Assembly: GCA_015487815.1 (NCBI GenBank)
Contig: WFPA01000279.1
Location: 1 to 34,476 of the forward strand
DNA from: Albidovulum sp.
GTDB taxonomy: Bacteria > Pseudomonadota > Alphaproteobacteria > Rhodobacterales > Rhodobacteraceae
Length of the DNA: 34,476 nt
Direction: 5' to 3'
Positions 24,609 through 32,518 of the stretch are shown here, piece by piece. Every line of letters begins with the position of its first letter. Positions within the stretch are counted from its first letter, which is position 1. Under the pieces are notes generated by a model. It ran no database searches, had not been told where the DNA came from, and was given only the letters and a program-made list of their open reading frames with translations. The position numbers were made by a program, and so were the translations under genes.

Positions 24609-26857
24609 TGGGACGGCTGGGCAGGATCACGCGGCGCGCCTTTCTCGTTACCTCCGTGGCCGTGGCCGGCGGGGTAGCCCTCGGCGTCTGGCAGGCGAAG
24701 CGCGATTTGCCGAACCCGCTGGAGCCCGACGAGGGTGAGATACCGCTCAATTCGTGGGTGATCATCACCTCGGACGGATATGCCATCGTCACCCCGCGGG
24801 CCGAAATGGGGCAGGGGGTGCACACCACCCTCGCCGCGCTTGTTGCCGAGGAGCTCGAAGTGCCGTGGGAGGAAATCCGCACGCTCCACGGCCCCGCGGC
24901 CCAAGCCTATTTCAACGGTGCGCTGCTGCGCGCGGCCGTGCCCTGGCCCGATTACGAGATCACCGGCTGGAAGGAGTGGCTGGCCGATGCCACCTTCGTT
25001 CTGCCGAAGATGCTCGGGCTGCAGGTGACGGGCGGTTCGACCTCGATGCTCGACGGTTTCGAGAAGATGCGCCTCGCCGGTGCCGCCGCCCGCGAGATGC
25101 TGAAGACGGCTGCGGCCCGCCGCTGGGGGCTCGAGGTCGAGGATGTGCGGGCCGAGAACGGCAAGGTGATCGCTCCTGACGGTCGCGCCATCCCCTATTT
25201 CGACCTTGCGGCGCAGGCGGCGGACATCGAGCCGCCGTCGGATCTCGAACTCAAACCCCGCAGCGAGTGGCGCTACCTCGGCCATGCCATGCCGCGGGTG
25301 GACATGGTTCCCAAGATCACCGGCCGAGCCGGCTTCGGCATCGATGTGCGCCTGCCGGGAATGAAGTTCGCCACCGTGCGCCGCAACCCGAAGCTCGGTG
25401 GCAGGATGCTCGACCACGACCCGGCCCCGGCCCTTGCCATGCCCGGCGTGGAGAAGGTGATCGCCCTCGAGGACGGGGTGGTGGTCGTGGCGAACAATAC
25501 CTGGCTGGCGATGCGGGCGGCCGAGGCTGTTGCTATCGAATGGGAGGAGTCCCCGCATCCGCCGACGACGCCGGCCCAGATCGCCCGTCTCGAGGCGGCT
25601 TTCGAGACCGAGCCGGATTCGGTGATGCGGGACGAGGGCGACGCGGTGGCCGTCATCGCCCGGGCCCCGACCGACAAGGTGGTGGAGGCGGAGTATCGCG
25701 TGCCCTGGCTCGCCCATGCCACCATGGAGCCGATGAACGCCACCGCCCTGCTCGAAGAGGACGTGCTGACGATCTGGGCCCCGAATCAGGCACCGACCCT
25801 CATCAAGGCCAAGGCGGCGGCGCTTGCCGGCGTGCCGGAAGATCAGGTCGAGGTGCACACGACCTATCTCGGCGGCGGTTTCGGCAGGCGGGCCGAGACC
25901 GACTTTGCGCTGATTGCGGTCGAGGCGGCGAAGGCCATGCCCGGCGTGCCGGTGCAGGTGAGCTGGTCGCGCGAGGAGGACATGACCCACGACTTCTACC
26001 GCCCCGCCGCCATGGCCCGGATGAAGGGCGTGGTGAACGAGGAGGGCATTGTCGCCTTCTACGGCCGCGTGAGCGCGCCGGCGCTCGGGCGGCAGGCGGG
26101 CCGGCGGCTTTCTGGCGTCGCCTCGCCGGGGCCGGACCGCATGATCGTCGAAGGGATGTTCGACCAGCCCTACGGCATCGCCGATTATCGCGTCGAGGGT
26201 TACGCCGCCGATCTCGACATCCCCGTCGGCTTCTGGCGCTCGGTCGGCAATTCCTACAACGGTTTCTTCCATGAATGCTTCATCGACGAGCTTGCCCGCG
26301 CGGCAGGACGCGACCCGCTGGAGCACAGGATCGAGCTCGTGCGCCGCGTGCATGAGCCTTCGGCGAAGGTGCTCGAGGCGGTGGCCGAGATGAGTGGCTG
26401 GGGCAGGTCGCGGCGCGAAGGGGTGGGGCGTGGCGTTGCCTTCACCTATTCCTTCGGCACGCCGGTGGCGCAGGTAATCGAGATCGGCCATGCCGATGAG
26501 AGGATTCGCCTGCTCCGGGCCTGGATCGCCTGCGATCCGGGCATCGCTCTCGATCCGCTCAATGTCGAGGCGCAGATGATCTCGGGCATGGTCTATGGAC
26601 TCTCGGCCGCCATCTTCGGCGAGATCGGTTTCGAGGACGGGGCGGTGATCCAGTCGAACTTTCCCGATTACGAGGCGTTGCGGATGCCGCAGATGCCGCA
26701 GGTGGAGGTGCGGATCGTCGAGGCCGGCAAACCCCTCGGCGGGATCGGCGAGCCCGGCACGCCGCCCTCGATGCCGGCGCTGGCGAATGCCGTCTTCGAT
26801 CTGACCGGCAAGCGGATCCGCACCCTGCCCCTTGGCAAGTTCATTTCCTTCGCCTAG
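24608..26857 (+). CDS. Molybdenum hydroxylase molybdopterin subunit (IorB-like), Tat-exported
   Basis: The 749-residue catalytic subunit that binds the molybdenum-molybdopterin cytosine dinucleotide cofactor and hydroxylates aldehydes or N-heteroaromatics with water as oxygen donor. The N-terminus ITRRAFLVTSVAVAGGVALG is a Tat signal with the RR-x-F-L motif (Arg9, Arg10). Cofactor segments TPRAEMGQGVHTTLAALVAE, TYLGGGFGRRAETDF and SREEDMTHDFYRP are visible, and the catalytic Glu lies in GIGEPGTPPSMP at about residue 715. Such enzymes usually pass electrons to a cytochrome c or quinone; no dedicated cytochrome is adjacent. The substrate cannot be named; proximity to the phenylacetate locus makes an aromatic aldehyde or heterocycle attractive but unproven. 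Confidence 0.94.
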   Translation: MGRLGRITRRAFLVTSVAVAGGVALGVWQAKRDLPNPLEPDEGEIPLNSWVIITSDGYAIVTPRAEMGQGVHTTLAALVAEELEVPWEEIRTLHGPAAQAYFNGALLRAAVPWPDYEITGWKEWLADATFVLPKMLGLQVTGGSTSMLDGFEKMRLAGAAAREMLKTAAARRWGLEVEDVRAENGKVIAPDGRAIPYFDLAAQAADIEPPSDLELKPRSEWRYLGHAMPRVDMVPKITGRAGFGIDVRLPGMKFATVRRNPKLGGRMLDHDPAPALAMPGVEKVIALEDGVVVVANNTWLAMRAAEAVAIEWEESPHPPTTPAQIARLEAAFETEPDSVMRDEGDAVAVIARAPTDKVVEAEYRVPWLAHATMEPMNATALLEEDVLTIWAPNQAPTLIKAKAAALAGVPEDQVEVHTTYLGGGFGRRAETDFALIAVEAAKAMPGVPVQVSWSREEDMTHDFYRPAAMARMKGVVNEEGIVAFYGRVSAPALGRQAGRRLSGVASPGPDRMIVEGMFDQPYGIADYRVEGYAADLDIPVGFWRSVGNSYNGFFHECFIDELARAAGRDPLEHRIELVRRVHEPSAKVLEAVAEMSGWGRSRREGVGRGVAFTYSFGTPVAQVIEIGHADERIRLLRAWIACDPGIALDPLNVEAQMISGMVYGLSAAIFGEIGFEDGAVIQSNFPDYEALRMPQMPQVEVRIVEAGKPLGGIGEPGTPPSMPALANAVFDLTGKRIRTLPLGKFISFA

Positions 26858-26891
26858 CTCGCGGGCAGCTGGAGAGAATGGGGAGAGCGCC

Positions 26892-27437
26892 ATGAACATT
26901 CTCGGCATCTGCGGATCCCTGCGGAAAGGTTCCTTCAATCGCAAGCTGCTCCGTGAAGCGGTGGCCGTGCTGGCCCCGGACAGCTTCGCCGAGGCCGATC
27001 TGCGCCTGCCGCTTTACGATGGAGATCTCGAGGCGGCCGAGGGCATTCCGCCCGAGGTGCAGGCCCTGGCCGATGCCATCCGGGCGGCCGACGGGATCAT
27101 CATCGCCTCGCCCGAATACAACAAGGCCTATTCCGGCGTGCTGAAGAACGCGCTCGACTGGGTGAGCCGGGTGAAGGGCAATCCATGGGAAGACAAGCCG
27201 GTGGCGATCGTCTCGGCGGCAGCGGGGCGCGAGGGCGGGGCGCGCGGCCAGTTTGCCCTGCGGCTGGCGCTGGCGCCCTTCCGGGTGCGGATCGTGCCGG
27301 GGCCCGAAGTGCTGGTCGCCCAGGCGGCCGATCAGTTCGACGAGGAAGGCCGCCTCGTCCCCGAAAGCTACCGCAAGGCGCTCGAAGGGCTGATGACCGC
27401 GCTCCGGCGCGAGATCGCCCGCTCCGCCGCGGGCTGA
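26892..27437 (+). CDS. NAD(P)H-dependent FMN reductase
   Basis: A 181-residue flavodoxin-fold reductase of the NADPH_dep_FMN_red family. The FMN phosphate loop GSLRKGSFNRKLL follows the first strand (MNILGIC), and the family motif SPEYNKAYSGVLKNALDWVS is present near residue 75. Members reduce FMN, quinones, azo dyes or chromate. It starts 34 nt after the molybdenum hydroxylase and is probably in the same operon. An earlier TTG in frame overlaps that gene and is unlikely. It is convergent with the next gene; the 138-nt gap has a weak hairpin (GGAAG-CCGAC-CTTCC, 27485-27499) without a T-run. Confidence 0.92.
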   Translation: MNILGICGSLRKGSFNRKLLREAVAVLAPDSFAEADLRLPLYDGDLEAAEGIPPEVQALADAIRAADGIIIASPEYNKAYSGVLKNALDWVSRVKGNPWEDKPVAIVSAAAGREGGARGQFALRLALAPFRVRIVPGPEVLVAQAADQFDEEGRLVPESYRKALEGLMTALRREIARSAAG

Positions 27438-27575
27438 CAGGAGGCGAAGCGCGACCGTCTCGTTTCGGAGCATCGACTCCCGGAGGAAGCCGACCTTCCG
27501 GGCGTGGCCCCGGAAATTCGTGCCGGCAATCTGCATGACGCAGGCGCCTTTGCATACGGGGTTCGAGGAGCTGTC

Positions 27576-28637
27576 CTACCCCTCCGCCTCACGGCCGGGC
27601 AGGGTGGCGGCACGTTCGTCGAAGACGCCGGCCAGATGGGCGATGAGCATGAATGCCCGGGCCGAGCGCGTGTCGGCGAAGGCGGCGATGTCCGCATCGG
27701 AGGCGTTTTCGGCCCAGGCGGTGAAGGTCAGCTCGAACTGGCGCAGGAAATGCAGCGCCGCGTCGCGGAAGACCGGATCCTTCTTCATCCGTCCGCGGGC
27801 AAGGGCGAGGGCCGAGCGATCGCGGATGCCGGCCAGCTCGCGCACCGCCTTGCCGCGCTCGCCGGCGGCGAAGCGCCGCCAGGCCTCGACGGGAGCGTGC
27901 ACCGGCCTGAGATCGTCGGTATAGATTCCATCCTGCGAAAGCAGTGTGAGCGTGTCCTGGGCCGCGCGCAGGAAGCGGGCCATCTGCGGATCACGCAGCG
28001 CCTTGCGGAGGACGGCGAACCCTTCGGCGTCGTGCTCGTCATGGGGGAAGTTGGCCGCACGGATCACTTCCTCGATGGTCAGCGGTTCGGAAGGTGGTGA
28101 CGGATCTTCGGCAAGGCCGAGCCCGAGGCTCGGCTGATCCGGCGGGGTGTCATCATGGTGATGCCCGGGCACAAAGGCCGGGATTTCCCGGGGCCGGTCA
28201 GCTCTCTCGTCCCTGAGCGTCTCGAGCATGGCTTCGGTGCGCCGCTGGGCTTCGGCCAGTTCGGCGAGGCGCTTTTCGAGGACGGGGCTGATCTGCCCGG
28301 ACTGGGCCTGGACCACATAGCTGTGGCGCAGCGCGTCGATCGCGGCCTGAAGCCGCCGCGCCTCCTCGCGCATCACCCGGGCAGTGCGTGCAGCGATCGC
28401 CGCCACCCAGATGATGGCGACGGGAAGAAGAACCGCGATCAGGGTGATGACGAAGCGCGTCGGGTCGAGGGTGATCCCGCCTTCCTCACCGACGAAGACG
28501 AACAGCACCACCACACCAAGCCAGAGAACCGTGAGAACCGAGGCCGCAAGCTCGATGGCGGTGAAACGCGGCCGTCGCTCCCGCCTGAACAGGAGCCCCA
28601 TGTTGAGCGGCGGATCCTCTTGCTGGCGCCGTGTCAT
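27576..28637 (-). CDS. Uncharacterised membrane protein with two TM helices and a coiled coil
   Basis: I do not recognise a named family. The 353-residue protein has a basic N-terminus, two membrane helices (about residues 27-50, AIELAASVLTVLWLGVVVLF; and 62-84, FVITLIAVLLPVAIIWVAAI), a predicted coiled coil (about 88-145, ARRLQAAIDALRHSYVV and LEKRLAELAEAQRRTEAML), a Pro/His/Asp-rich linker (VPGHHHDDTPPDQP) and a helical C-terminal domain from about 185 (EEVIRAANFPHDEHDAEGF; LHFLRQFELTFTAWAENASD). Topology suggests both ends in the cytoplasm. A GGGACGGG precedes the ATG at 28637; ATG 28601 is an alternative. It lies 70 nt downstream of greA on the same strand and may be read from the greA promoter. 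Function is unknown. Confidence 0.85.
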   Translation of the reverse strand: MTRRQQEDPPLNMGLLFRRERRPRFTAIELAASVLTVLWLGVVVLFVFVGEEGGITLDPTRFVITLIAVLLPVAIIWVAAIAARTARVMREEARRLQAAIDALRHSYVVQAQSGQISPVLEKRLAELAEAQRRTEAMLETLRDERADRPREIPAFVPGHHHDDTPPDQPSLGLGLAEDPSPPSEPLTIEEVIRAANFPHDEHDAEGFAVLRKALRDPQMARFLRAAQDTLTLLSQDGIYTDDLRPVHAPVEAWRRFAAGERGKAVRELAGIRDRSALALARGRMKKDPVFRDAALHFLRQFELTFTAWAENASDADIAAFADTRSARAFMLIAHLAGVFDERAATLPGREAEG

Positions 28638-28707
28638 CCCGTCCCCGTCTCCGGCCGCGCTGCATCTGTCCGGGGCAGGGCACTGCCTCCCGGGAGGGCC
28701 GGTCGGT

Positions 28708-29178
28708 TCAGATATACTCGACCTTGAGGATTTCGTAAGAGCGAATTCCGCCCGGCGTCCGCACCTCGACGCTGTCCCCTTCCTCCTTGCCGATCAGGGC
28801 GCGGGCAAGGGGGGATTTCAGGTTGAGCTTGCCGCGCTCGAGATCAGCCTCGGCCTCGCCGACGATCTGGTAGGTCTTCTCCTCGTCGGTTTCCTCGTCA
28901 ACGATGGTGACGGTGGCGCCGAACTTGATCGGCCCCGAGAGACGGGAGACGTCGATCACCTCGGCACGCGAGAGAATGGCCTCGAGCTCCTTGATCCGTC
29001 CCTCGATGAAGCTCTGCTTCTCGCGGGCGGCATGGTATTCGGCGTTTTCCGACAGATCGCCATGTTCGCGGGCTTCGGCGATGGCGCGAATGACGGCCGG
29101 TCGCTCCTCGCTCTTGAGCCGCTTGAGCTCTTCCTCGAGGGCGGCATAGCCCTCGCGGGTGATCGGTATCTTGTCCAT
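28708..29178 (-). CDS. greA: Transcription elongation factor GreA
   Basis: GreA enters the RNA polymerase secondary channel and stimulates cleavage of backtracked RNA. The 156-residue protein has the N-terminal coiled coil ([17 protein letters not shown] to about residue 75) with the catalytic acidic tip DLSENAEY (Asp41, Glu44), and the C-terminal FKBP-like domain ([42 protein letters not shown]). ATG 29178 begins [10 protein letters not shown], the family start, with AGGACGAG upstream; a longer in-frame start at 29319 is not supported by homology. The 309-nt gap to the ETF-QO gene holds its 5' region and the ETF-QO promoter and no other gene. Confidence 0.97.
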   Translation of the reverse strand: MDKIPITREGYAALEEELKRLKSEERPAVIRAIAEAREHGDLSENAEYHAAREKQSFIEGRIKELEAILSRAEVIDVSRLSGPIKFGATVTIVDEETDEEKTYQIVGEAEADLERGKLNLKSPLARALIGKEEGDSVEVRTPGGIRSYEILKVEYI

Positions 29179-29411
29179 CTCTCGTCCTGCCTGACAGGTT
29201 TCGCCACAGGGCATGTCGGGCGCCATGCGGCCGGCCTGGTTCCATCGGGCCTTCAGACCCGGGCCGCATCGCCGCGGCACCGCTTCGAAAGCCGGATAAA
29301 GCCCCTGCCGCACCGTCAAGTCAAGGGGGCGTCCGCGCGCAGGAACGGGGCTGCCGGTTCAGCCGCCGGAGCACCGCCCGAAGCGACGCAACGTCCGCTG
29401 CGCTGCGGCGA

Positions 29412-29454
29412 TTGACCGGCGGGGGCGGGGCGGCTAGACCTGACGGAAACGTCA
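29412..29454 (+). promoter_or_regulatory. ETF-QO promoter with a perfect inverted repeat at +1
   Basis: TTGACC (29412-29417), 17-bp spacer, TAGACC (29435-29440), 47 nt upstream of the ETF-QO ATG. Immediately downstream, covering the expected transcription start, is a perfect inverted repeat TGACG-GAAA-CGTCA (29441-29454). A repressor bound there would block initiation. The remaining upstream part of the gap (29179-29411) shows no gene. Confidence 0.55.
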
Positions 29455-29487
29455 ACTGCCGCAATCCGCCAGCACGGGGAGCTCCAG

Positions 29488-31140
29488 ATGAGCGAACAGA
29501 TCGAGCGCGAGACGATGGAATTCGACGTGGTGATCGTGGGGGCCGGCCCGGCGGGGCTGTCGGCCGCGATCCGCCTCAAGCAGCTCGACCCGGATCTTTC
29601 GGTGGTGGTGCTCGAGAAGGGTTCCGAGGTCGGCGCACACATTCTCTCGGGGGCGGTGCTCGACCCGGTCGGTCTCGATGCCCTCATCCCCGACTGGAAG
29701 GAAAGGGGCGCGCCCGTTACCGTGCCGGTGAAGGAGGACCGCTTCTACATTCTCGGCGAGGCCGGGCAGATGCGGATCCCGAACTGGCCGATGCCGCCGC
29801 TGATGAGCAATCACGGCAACTACATCGTCTCGATGGCCAATGTCTGCCGCTGGCTGGCCGAACAGGCCGAGGGGCTTGGCGTCGAGATTTTCCCCGGCAT
29901 GTCCTGCAACACGCTGGTCTGGCGCGAGGACGGCTCGCTCCACGGGGTTGTGGCCGGCGAATTCGGTCTCGAGAAGGACGGCACGCCGGGGCCCAACTAC
30001 GAGCCCGGTGTCAATGTGGTCGGCAAGTATGTGCTCCTGGCCGAGGGGGCGCGGGGCAATCTCACCAAGCAGCTCATTTCCCGCTTCGAACTCGACAAGG
30101 ACAGTGACGTGCCGAAATTCGGCCTCGGCATGAAGGAAATCTGGGAGGTGAAGCCCGAGAACCACCGCGAGGGTCTCGTCATCCACACCATGGGCTGGCC
30201 CCTGGGCCGGAATGCCGGCGGCGGCGGCTTCATCTATCATCTCGACAACAACCAAGTGTTCGTCGGTTTCGTCGTCCATCTCAACTACGAGAACCCGCAC
30301 CTGTTCCCCTACATGGAATTCCAGCGCTGGAAGCACCACCCCCTGGTGGCGAAGATGCTCGAGGGCGGCAAGCGCGTGGCCTATGGCGCACGGGCGCTCT
30401 CTGAGGGCGGGTGGCAGTCGATTCCGAAGGTAGTGTTCCCCGGCGGCGCGCTCGTCGGTTGTGCGGCGGGGCTCGTCAACGTGCCGCGCATCAAGGGCAA
30501 TCACAACGCCATGCTCTCGGGCAAGATGGCGGCCGAGGCTGTGGTCGAGGCGATCCGCGCCGGCCGCGAGGGCGACGAGCTCACCGCCTATGAAACCGCG
30601 CTGCGCACGGGGCCGGTGGCGAAGGACCTCAAGCCGGTGCGCAACGTCAAGCCGCTCTGGTCGCGCCTCGGCATGTGGGCCTCGCTCGCCCTCGGAGGGC
30701 TCGACATGTGGGTGGCGAGCCTCTTCGGTGTCAATCTCTTCGGCACGCTGCGCCACGGCAAGACCGATGCCGCATCCACCGGCAAGGCCGCGGATTTCCC
30801 GAAGATCGACTACCCCAAACCGGACGGCACGCTCAGCTTCGACCGGCTGACCAATGTCGCCTATTCCTTCACCAATCACGACGAGAGCCAGCCGAGCCAT
30901 CTCAGACTCAAGGACCCGGAAGTGCCGATCCGGGTCAACCTGCCGCTCTATGACGAGCCGGCGCAGCGCTACTGCCCGGCCGGGGTCTATGAGGTGGTCG
31001 AGGAGGGCGAGACGCCGACCTTCGTCATCAACTTTCAGAACTGCGTCCACTGCAAGACCTGCGACATCAAGGATCCGAGCCAGAACATCGTCTGGACCTG
31101 TCCGCAGGGAGGAGACGGACCGAACTATCCGAACATGTGA
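29488..31140 (+). CDS. Electron transfer flavoprotein-ubiquinone oxidoreductase
   Basis: Monotopic membrane enzyme that takes electrons from ETF (reduced by acyl-CoA and other dehydrogenases) to ubiquinone. The 550-residue protein has the FAD-binding GAGPAGLS (18-25), the central segments GWPLGRNAGGGGFIYHLDNN and VFPGGALVGCAAGLVNVPRI, and a C-terminal [4Fe-4S] domain with ligands Cys519, Cys522, Cys525 and Cys538 (NCVHCKTCDIKDPSQN, WTCPQGGDGPNY). A GGGAG lies upstream of the ATG. A stem GCCGGA/TCCGGC (31198-31213) with a 4-nt loop 58 nt after the stop may be its 3' end, though no T-run follows. The rest of the 250-nt gap to the convergent cytochrome gene is featureless. It would serve beta-oxidation steps downstream of phenylacetate breakdown. 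Confidence 0.96.
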   Translation: MSEQIERETMEFDVVIVGAGPAGLSAAIRLKQLDPDLSVVVLEKGSEVGAHILSGAVLDPVGLDALIPDWKERGAPVTVPVKEDRFYILGEAGQMRIPNWPMPPLMSNHGNYIVSMANVCRWLAEQAEGLGVEIFPGMSCNTLVWREDGSLHGVVAGEFGLEKDGTPGPNYEPGVNVVGKYVLLAEGARGNLTKQLISRFELDKDSDVPKFGLGMKEIWEVKPENHREGLVIHTMGWPLGRNAGGGGFIYHLDNNQVFVGFVVHLNYENPHLFPYMEFQRWKHHPLVAKMLEGGKRVAYGARALSEGGWQSIPKVVFPGGALVGCAAGLVNVPRIKGNHNAMLSGKMAAEAVVEAIRAGREGDELTAYETALRTGPVAKDLKPVRNVKPLWSRLGMWASLALGGLDMWVASLFGVNLFGTLRHGKTDAASTGKAADFPKIDYPKPDGTLSFDRLTNVAYSFTNHDESQPSHLRLKDPEVPIRVNLPLYDEPAQRYCPAGVYEVVEEGETPTFVINFQNCVHCKTCDIKDPSQNIVWTCPQGGDGPNYPNM

Positions 31141-31390
31141 GTCGGAGCGCAGCCGCCGCCATGGCCCGGATGTGCAGGGGCGGTACCCGCGAATCTCGCC
31201 GGAACGCTCCGGCAGCGCGATGGAACCGGCCTGCGGCCGCCGGTTTGCGAAACGGGTTGCGGCGTCCGGCCGGGATGCGCTCCCGTTTCGCCGTAGGATG
31301 CTCCCGCGCCCGGAAGGGCACACCGCAGCGATGCGCCGTGGTGTGCGCACAACTCTCGCACATGCAGCTGATGCCTGGCTGCCCTCCCCG

Positions 31391-31858
31391 TCAGCGGATG
31401 CCGTTCGCCTGCTGCAATTCGCGGATGTAGCGGACGATGAGCTTCACTTCGCCCTCCGTGATCGCCTCGACCGGTGGCATGTTGCCGAAATTCCAGTGAT
31501 GGGCCTGCACCCCGTTCTTCGCCGCCAGCACGAAGGCGATGTCGGCGTGATGGGCGGGACGGTAGATCTGATGCACGAGCGGCGGCGCCACCCCGGCTTG
31601 TCCGGCGGCATTCTGACCGTGGCAGGTGGCGCATTTGGCCTCGAAGATACGCCGGCCCATCTCGGCCTGGGGCGACAGCGTGGCGGGCAGTTTCACCTCG
31701 GCAAGCGGGCTCCCCGGTTCGGTGGCACCGGCCGCGCCGCCTGACTTCTGCGAGGCGGAGCTTCCTTCGTTCCCGGAAGGGGTGATGCTCTGCCAGACCA
31801 TCCAGCCGCCGATGCCGAGCACTGCCAGCAGTCCTGCAACAAGCCATGTCCTGTTCAT
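31391..31858 (-). CDS. Membrane-anchored or secreted monoheme cytochrome c
   Basis: A 155-residue class I c-type cytochrome. The N-terminus MNRTWLVAGLLAVLGIGGWM is a single hydrophobic helix with no clear cleavage site, so it may be an uncleaved anchor; a Gly/Ser/Ala linker follows to about residue 55. The heme-binding motif is KCATCH (Cys76, Cys79, His80), and Met127 in FGNMPPVEAI is the probable sixth ligand. The partner is not evident; it is convergent with ETF-QO but that need not imply function. ATG 31858 is preceded by GGAGG at 8 nt. The leader has two competing hairpins (31886-31925). Confidence 0.93.
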   Translation of the reverse strand: MNRTWLVAGLLAVLGIGGWMVWQSITPSGNEGSSASQKSGGAAGATEPGSPLAEVKLPATLSPQAEMGRRIFEAKCATCHGQNAAGQAGVAPPLVHQIYRPAHHADIAFVLAAKNGVQAHHWNFGNMPPVEAITEGEVKLIVRYIRELQQANGIR

Positions 31859-31885
31859 TCGAGCAGCCTCCATGTCCCCGTTTCT

Positions 31886-31925
31886 GGCCTGCCTGCATCC
31901 TGGCAGCAGGCCATGGCTCATGGCC
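31886..31925 (-). promoter_or_regulatory. Two mutually exclusive hairpins in the cytochrome c leader
   Basis: In the transcribed direction, stem B pairs GGCCATG with CATGGCC (31919-31925 with 31909-31915, 3-nt loop), and stem A pairs GGCCTGC with GCAGGCC (31906-31912 with 31886-31892, 13-nt loop). They share bases 31909-31912 and cannot form together. Stem A ends about 15 nt before the ribosome binding site. A further 7-bp inverted repeat CACGCCG/CGGCGTG (31944-31972) lies upstream. Confidence 0.45.
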
Positions 31926-32070
31926 CGGATCATTGCATGAGAGCACGCCGCTGTCGCCTCCTGCCCGGCGTGGAAGCGGTGACAAATGCGTGAATGGCCC
32001 GCAGAGATGCGACGCACTATCCAAGGGCCTGCAATGAGGCATCTCGCCGGGGCCGGAAGCGGGAAGAAGG

Positions 32071-32147
32071 TGGTACCGCCTCCTGGATTCGAACCAGGGA
32101 CCCCCAGATCCACAATCTGGTGCTCTAACCAACTGAGCTAAGGCGGC
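32071..32147 (-). tRNA. tRNA-His (anticodon GTG)
   Basis: A 77-nt cloverleaf on the minus strand with all arms paired: acceptor GCCGCCT/AGGCGGT, D-arm GCTC/GAGC, anticodon stem CCAGA/TCTGG with loop TTGTGGA (anticodon GTG at 32113-32111), T-arm CCTGG/CCAGG with TTCGAAT, and an encoded CCA. The discriminator is A73 and the base before G1 is T, so the usual histidine identity pair G-1:C73 is absent; position 1:72 is G:T. This matches the altered tRNA-His reported for a clade of alphaproteobacteria. Confidence 0.97.
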
Positions 32148-32159
32148 ACGCGCAGCCCA

Positions 32160-32186
32160 ATTATCGTTCCGGGCGGGCGATTGCAA
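32160..32186 (-). promoter_or_regulatory. tRNA-His promoter
   Basis: On the minus strand TTGCAA (32186-32181) and GATAAT (32165-32160) are separated by 15 bp, placing transcription start a few bases upstream of tRNA position 1. The -10 matches consensus at five of six; the short spacer lowers confidence. Confidence 0.5.
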
Positions 32187-32273
32187 GAGCCCCGATCGCC
32201 CATCTCTCTTCCCTTGTCATCTCCGCGGCGCTGGGCCAGATTGCAGCGAAGAGGGGGAGAGCGGGAGCGGAAA

Positions 32274-32501
32274 ATGGGCATCGACAAGGAAAGCGACATC
32301 GTCGCCAATCTCCAGATCGGGCCGACGACGCTCGGCATGGTGCGGATCTATGTCGAGGGGGAGGGGGTCGAACTGCCCCTCGATTTCGACCCGGAAGAGG
32401 CCGAGGAGATCGCCGAGGAAATCCGCGCCGCCGCCGCCGCGGCCCGCCGCATCGCCGAAAGCGCGGCCAATGCACCCCGCAAGCCGCGGCGCAGGAAGTA
32501 G
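32274..32501 (+). CDS. Small DUF6324-like protein
   Basis: A 75-residue soluble protein of unknown function. It reads MGIDKESDIVANLQIGPTTL, then GMVRIYVEGEGVELPLDFD, an acidic Glu-rich helix (PEEAEEIAEEIRAAAAAARR) and a basic tail ending RKPRRRK. I recall this pattern as a small family of Rhodobacterales and relatives (DUF6324), often beside a tRNA gene; the family label is from memory. A GGGAG lies 6 nt upstream of the ATG at 32274; an upstream TTG at 32181 is not credible because it overlaps the tRNA promoter. It is divergent from tRNA-His and convergent with the secreted-protein gene (17 nt between stops). Confidence 0.8.
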   Translation: MGIDKESDIVANLQIGPTTLGMVRIYVEGEGVELPLDFDPEEAEEIAEEIRAAAAAARRIAESAANAPRKPRRRK

Positions 32502-32518
32502 CGCCGGTGCAGAGACAC

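Noticed and set aside
24548-26944. Minus-strand open frame of 798 codons over the molybdenum hydroxylase genes
   Set aside because: No recognisable domain, and the opposite strand encodes complete IorA/IorB-like proteins.
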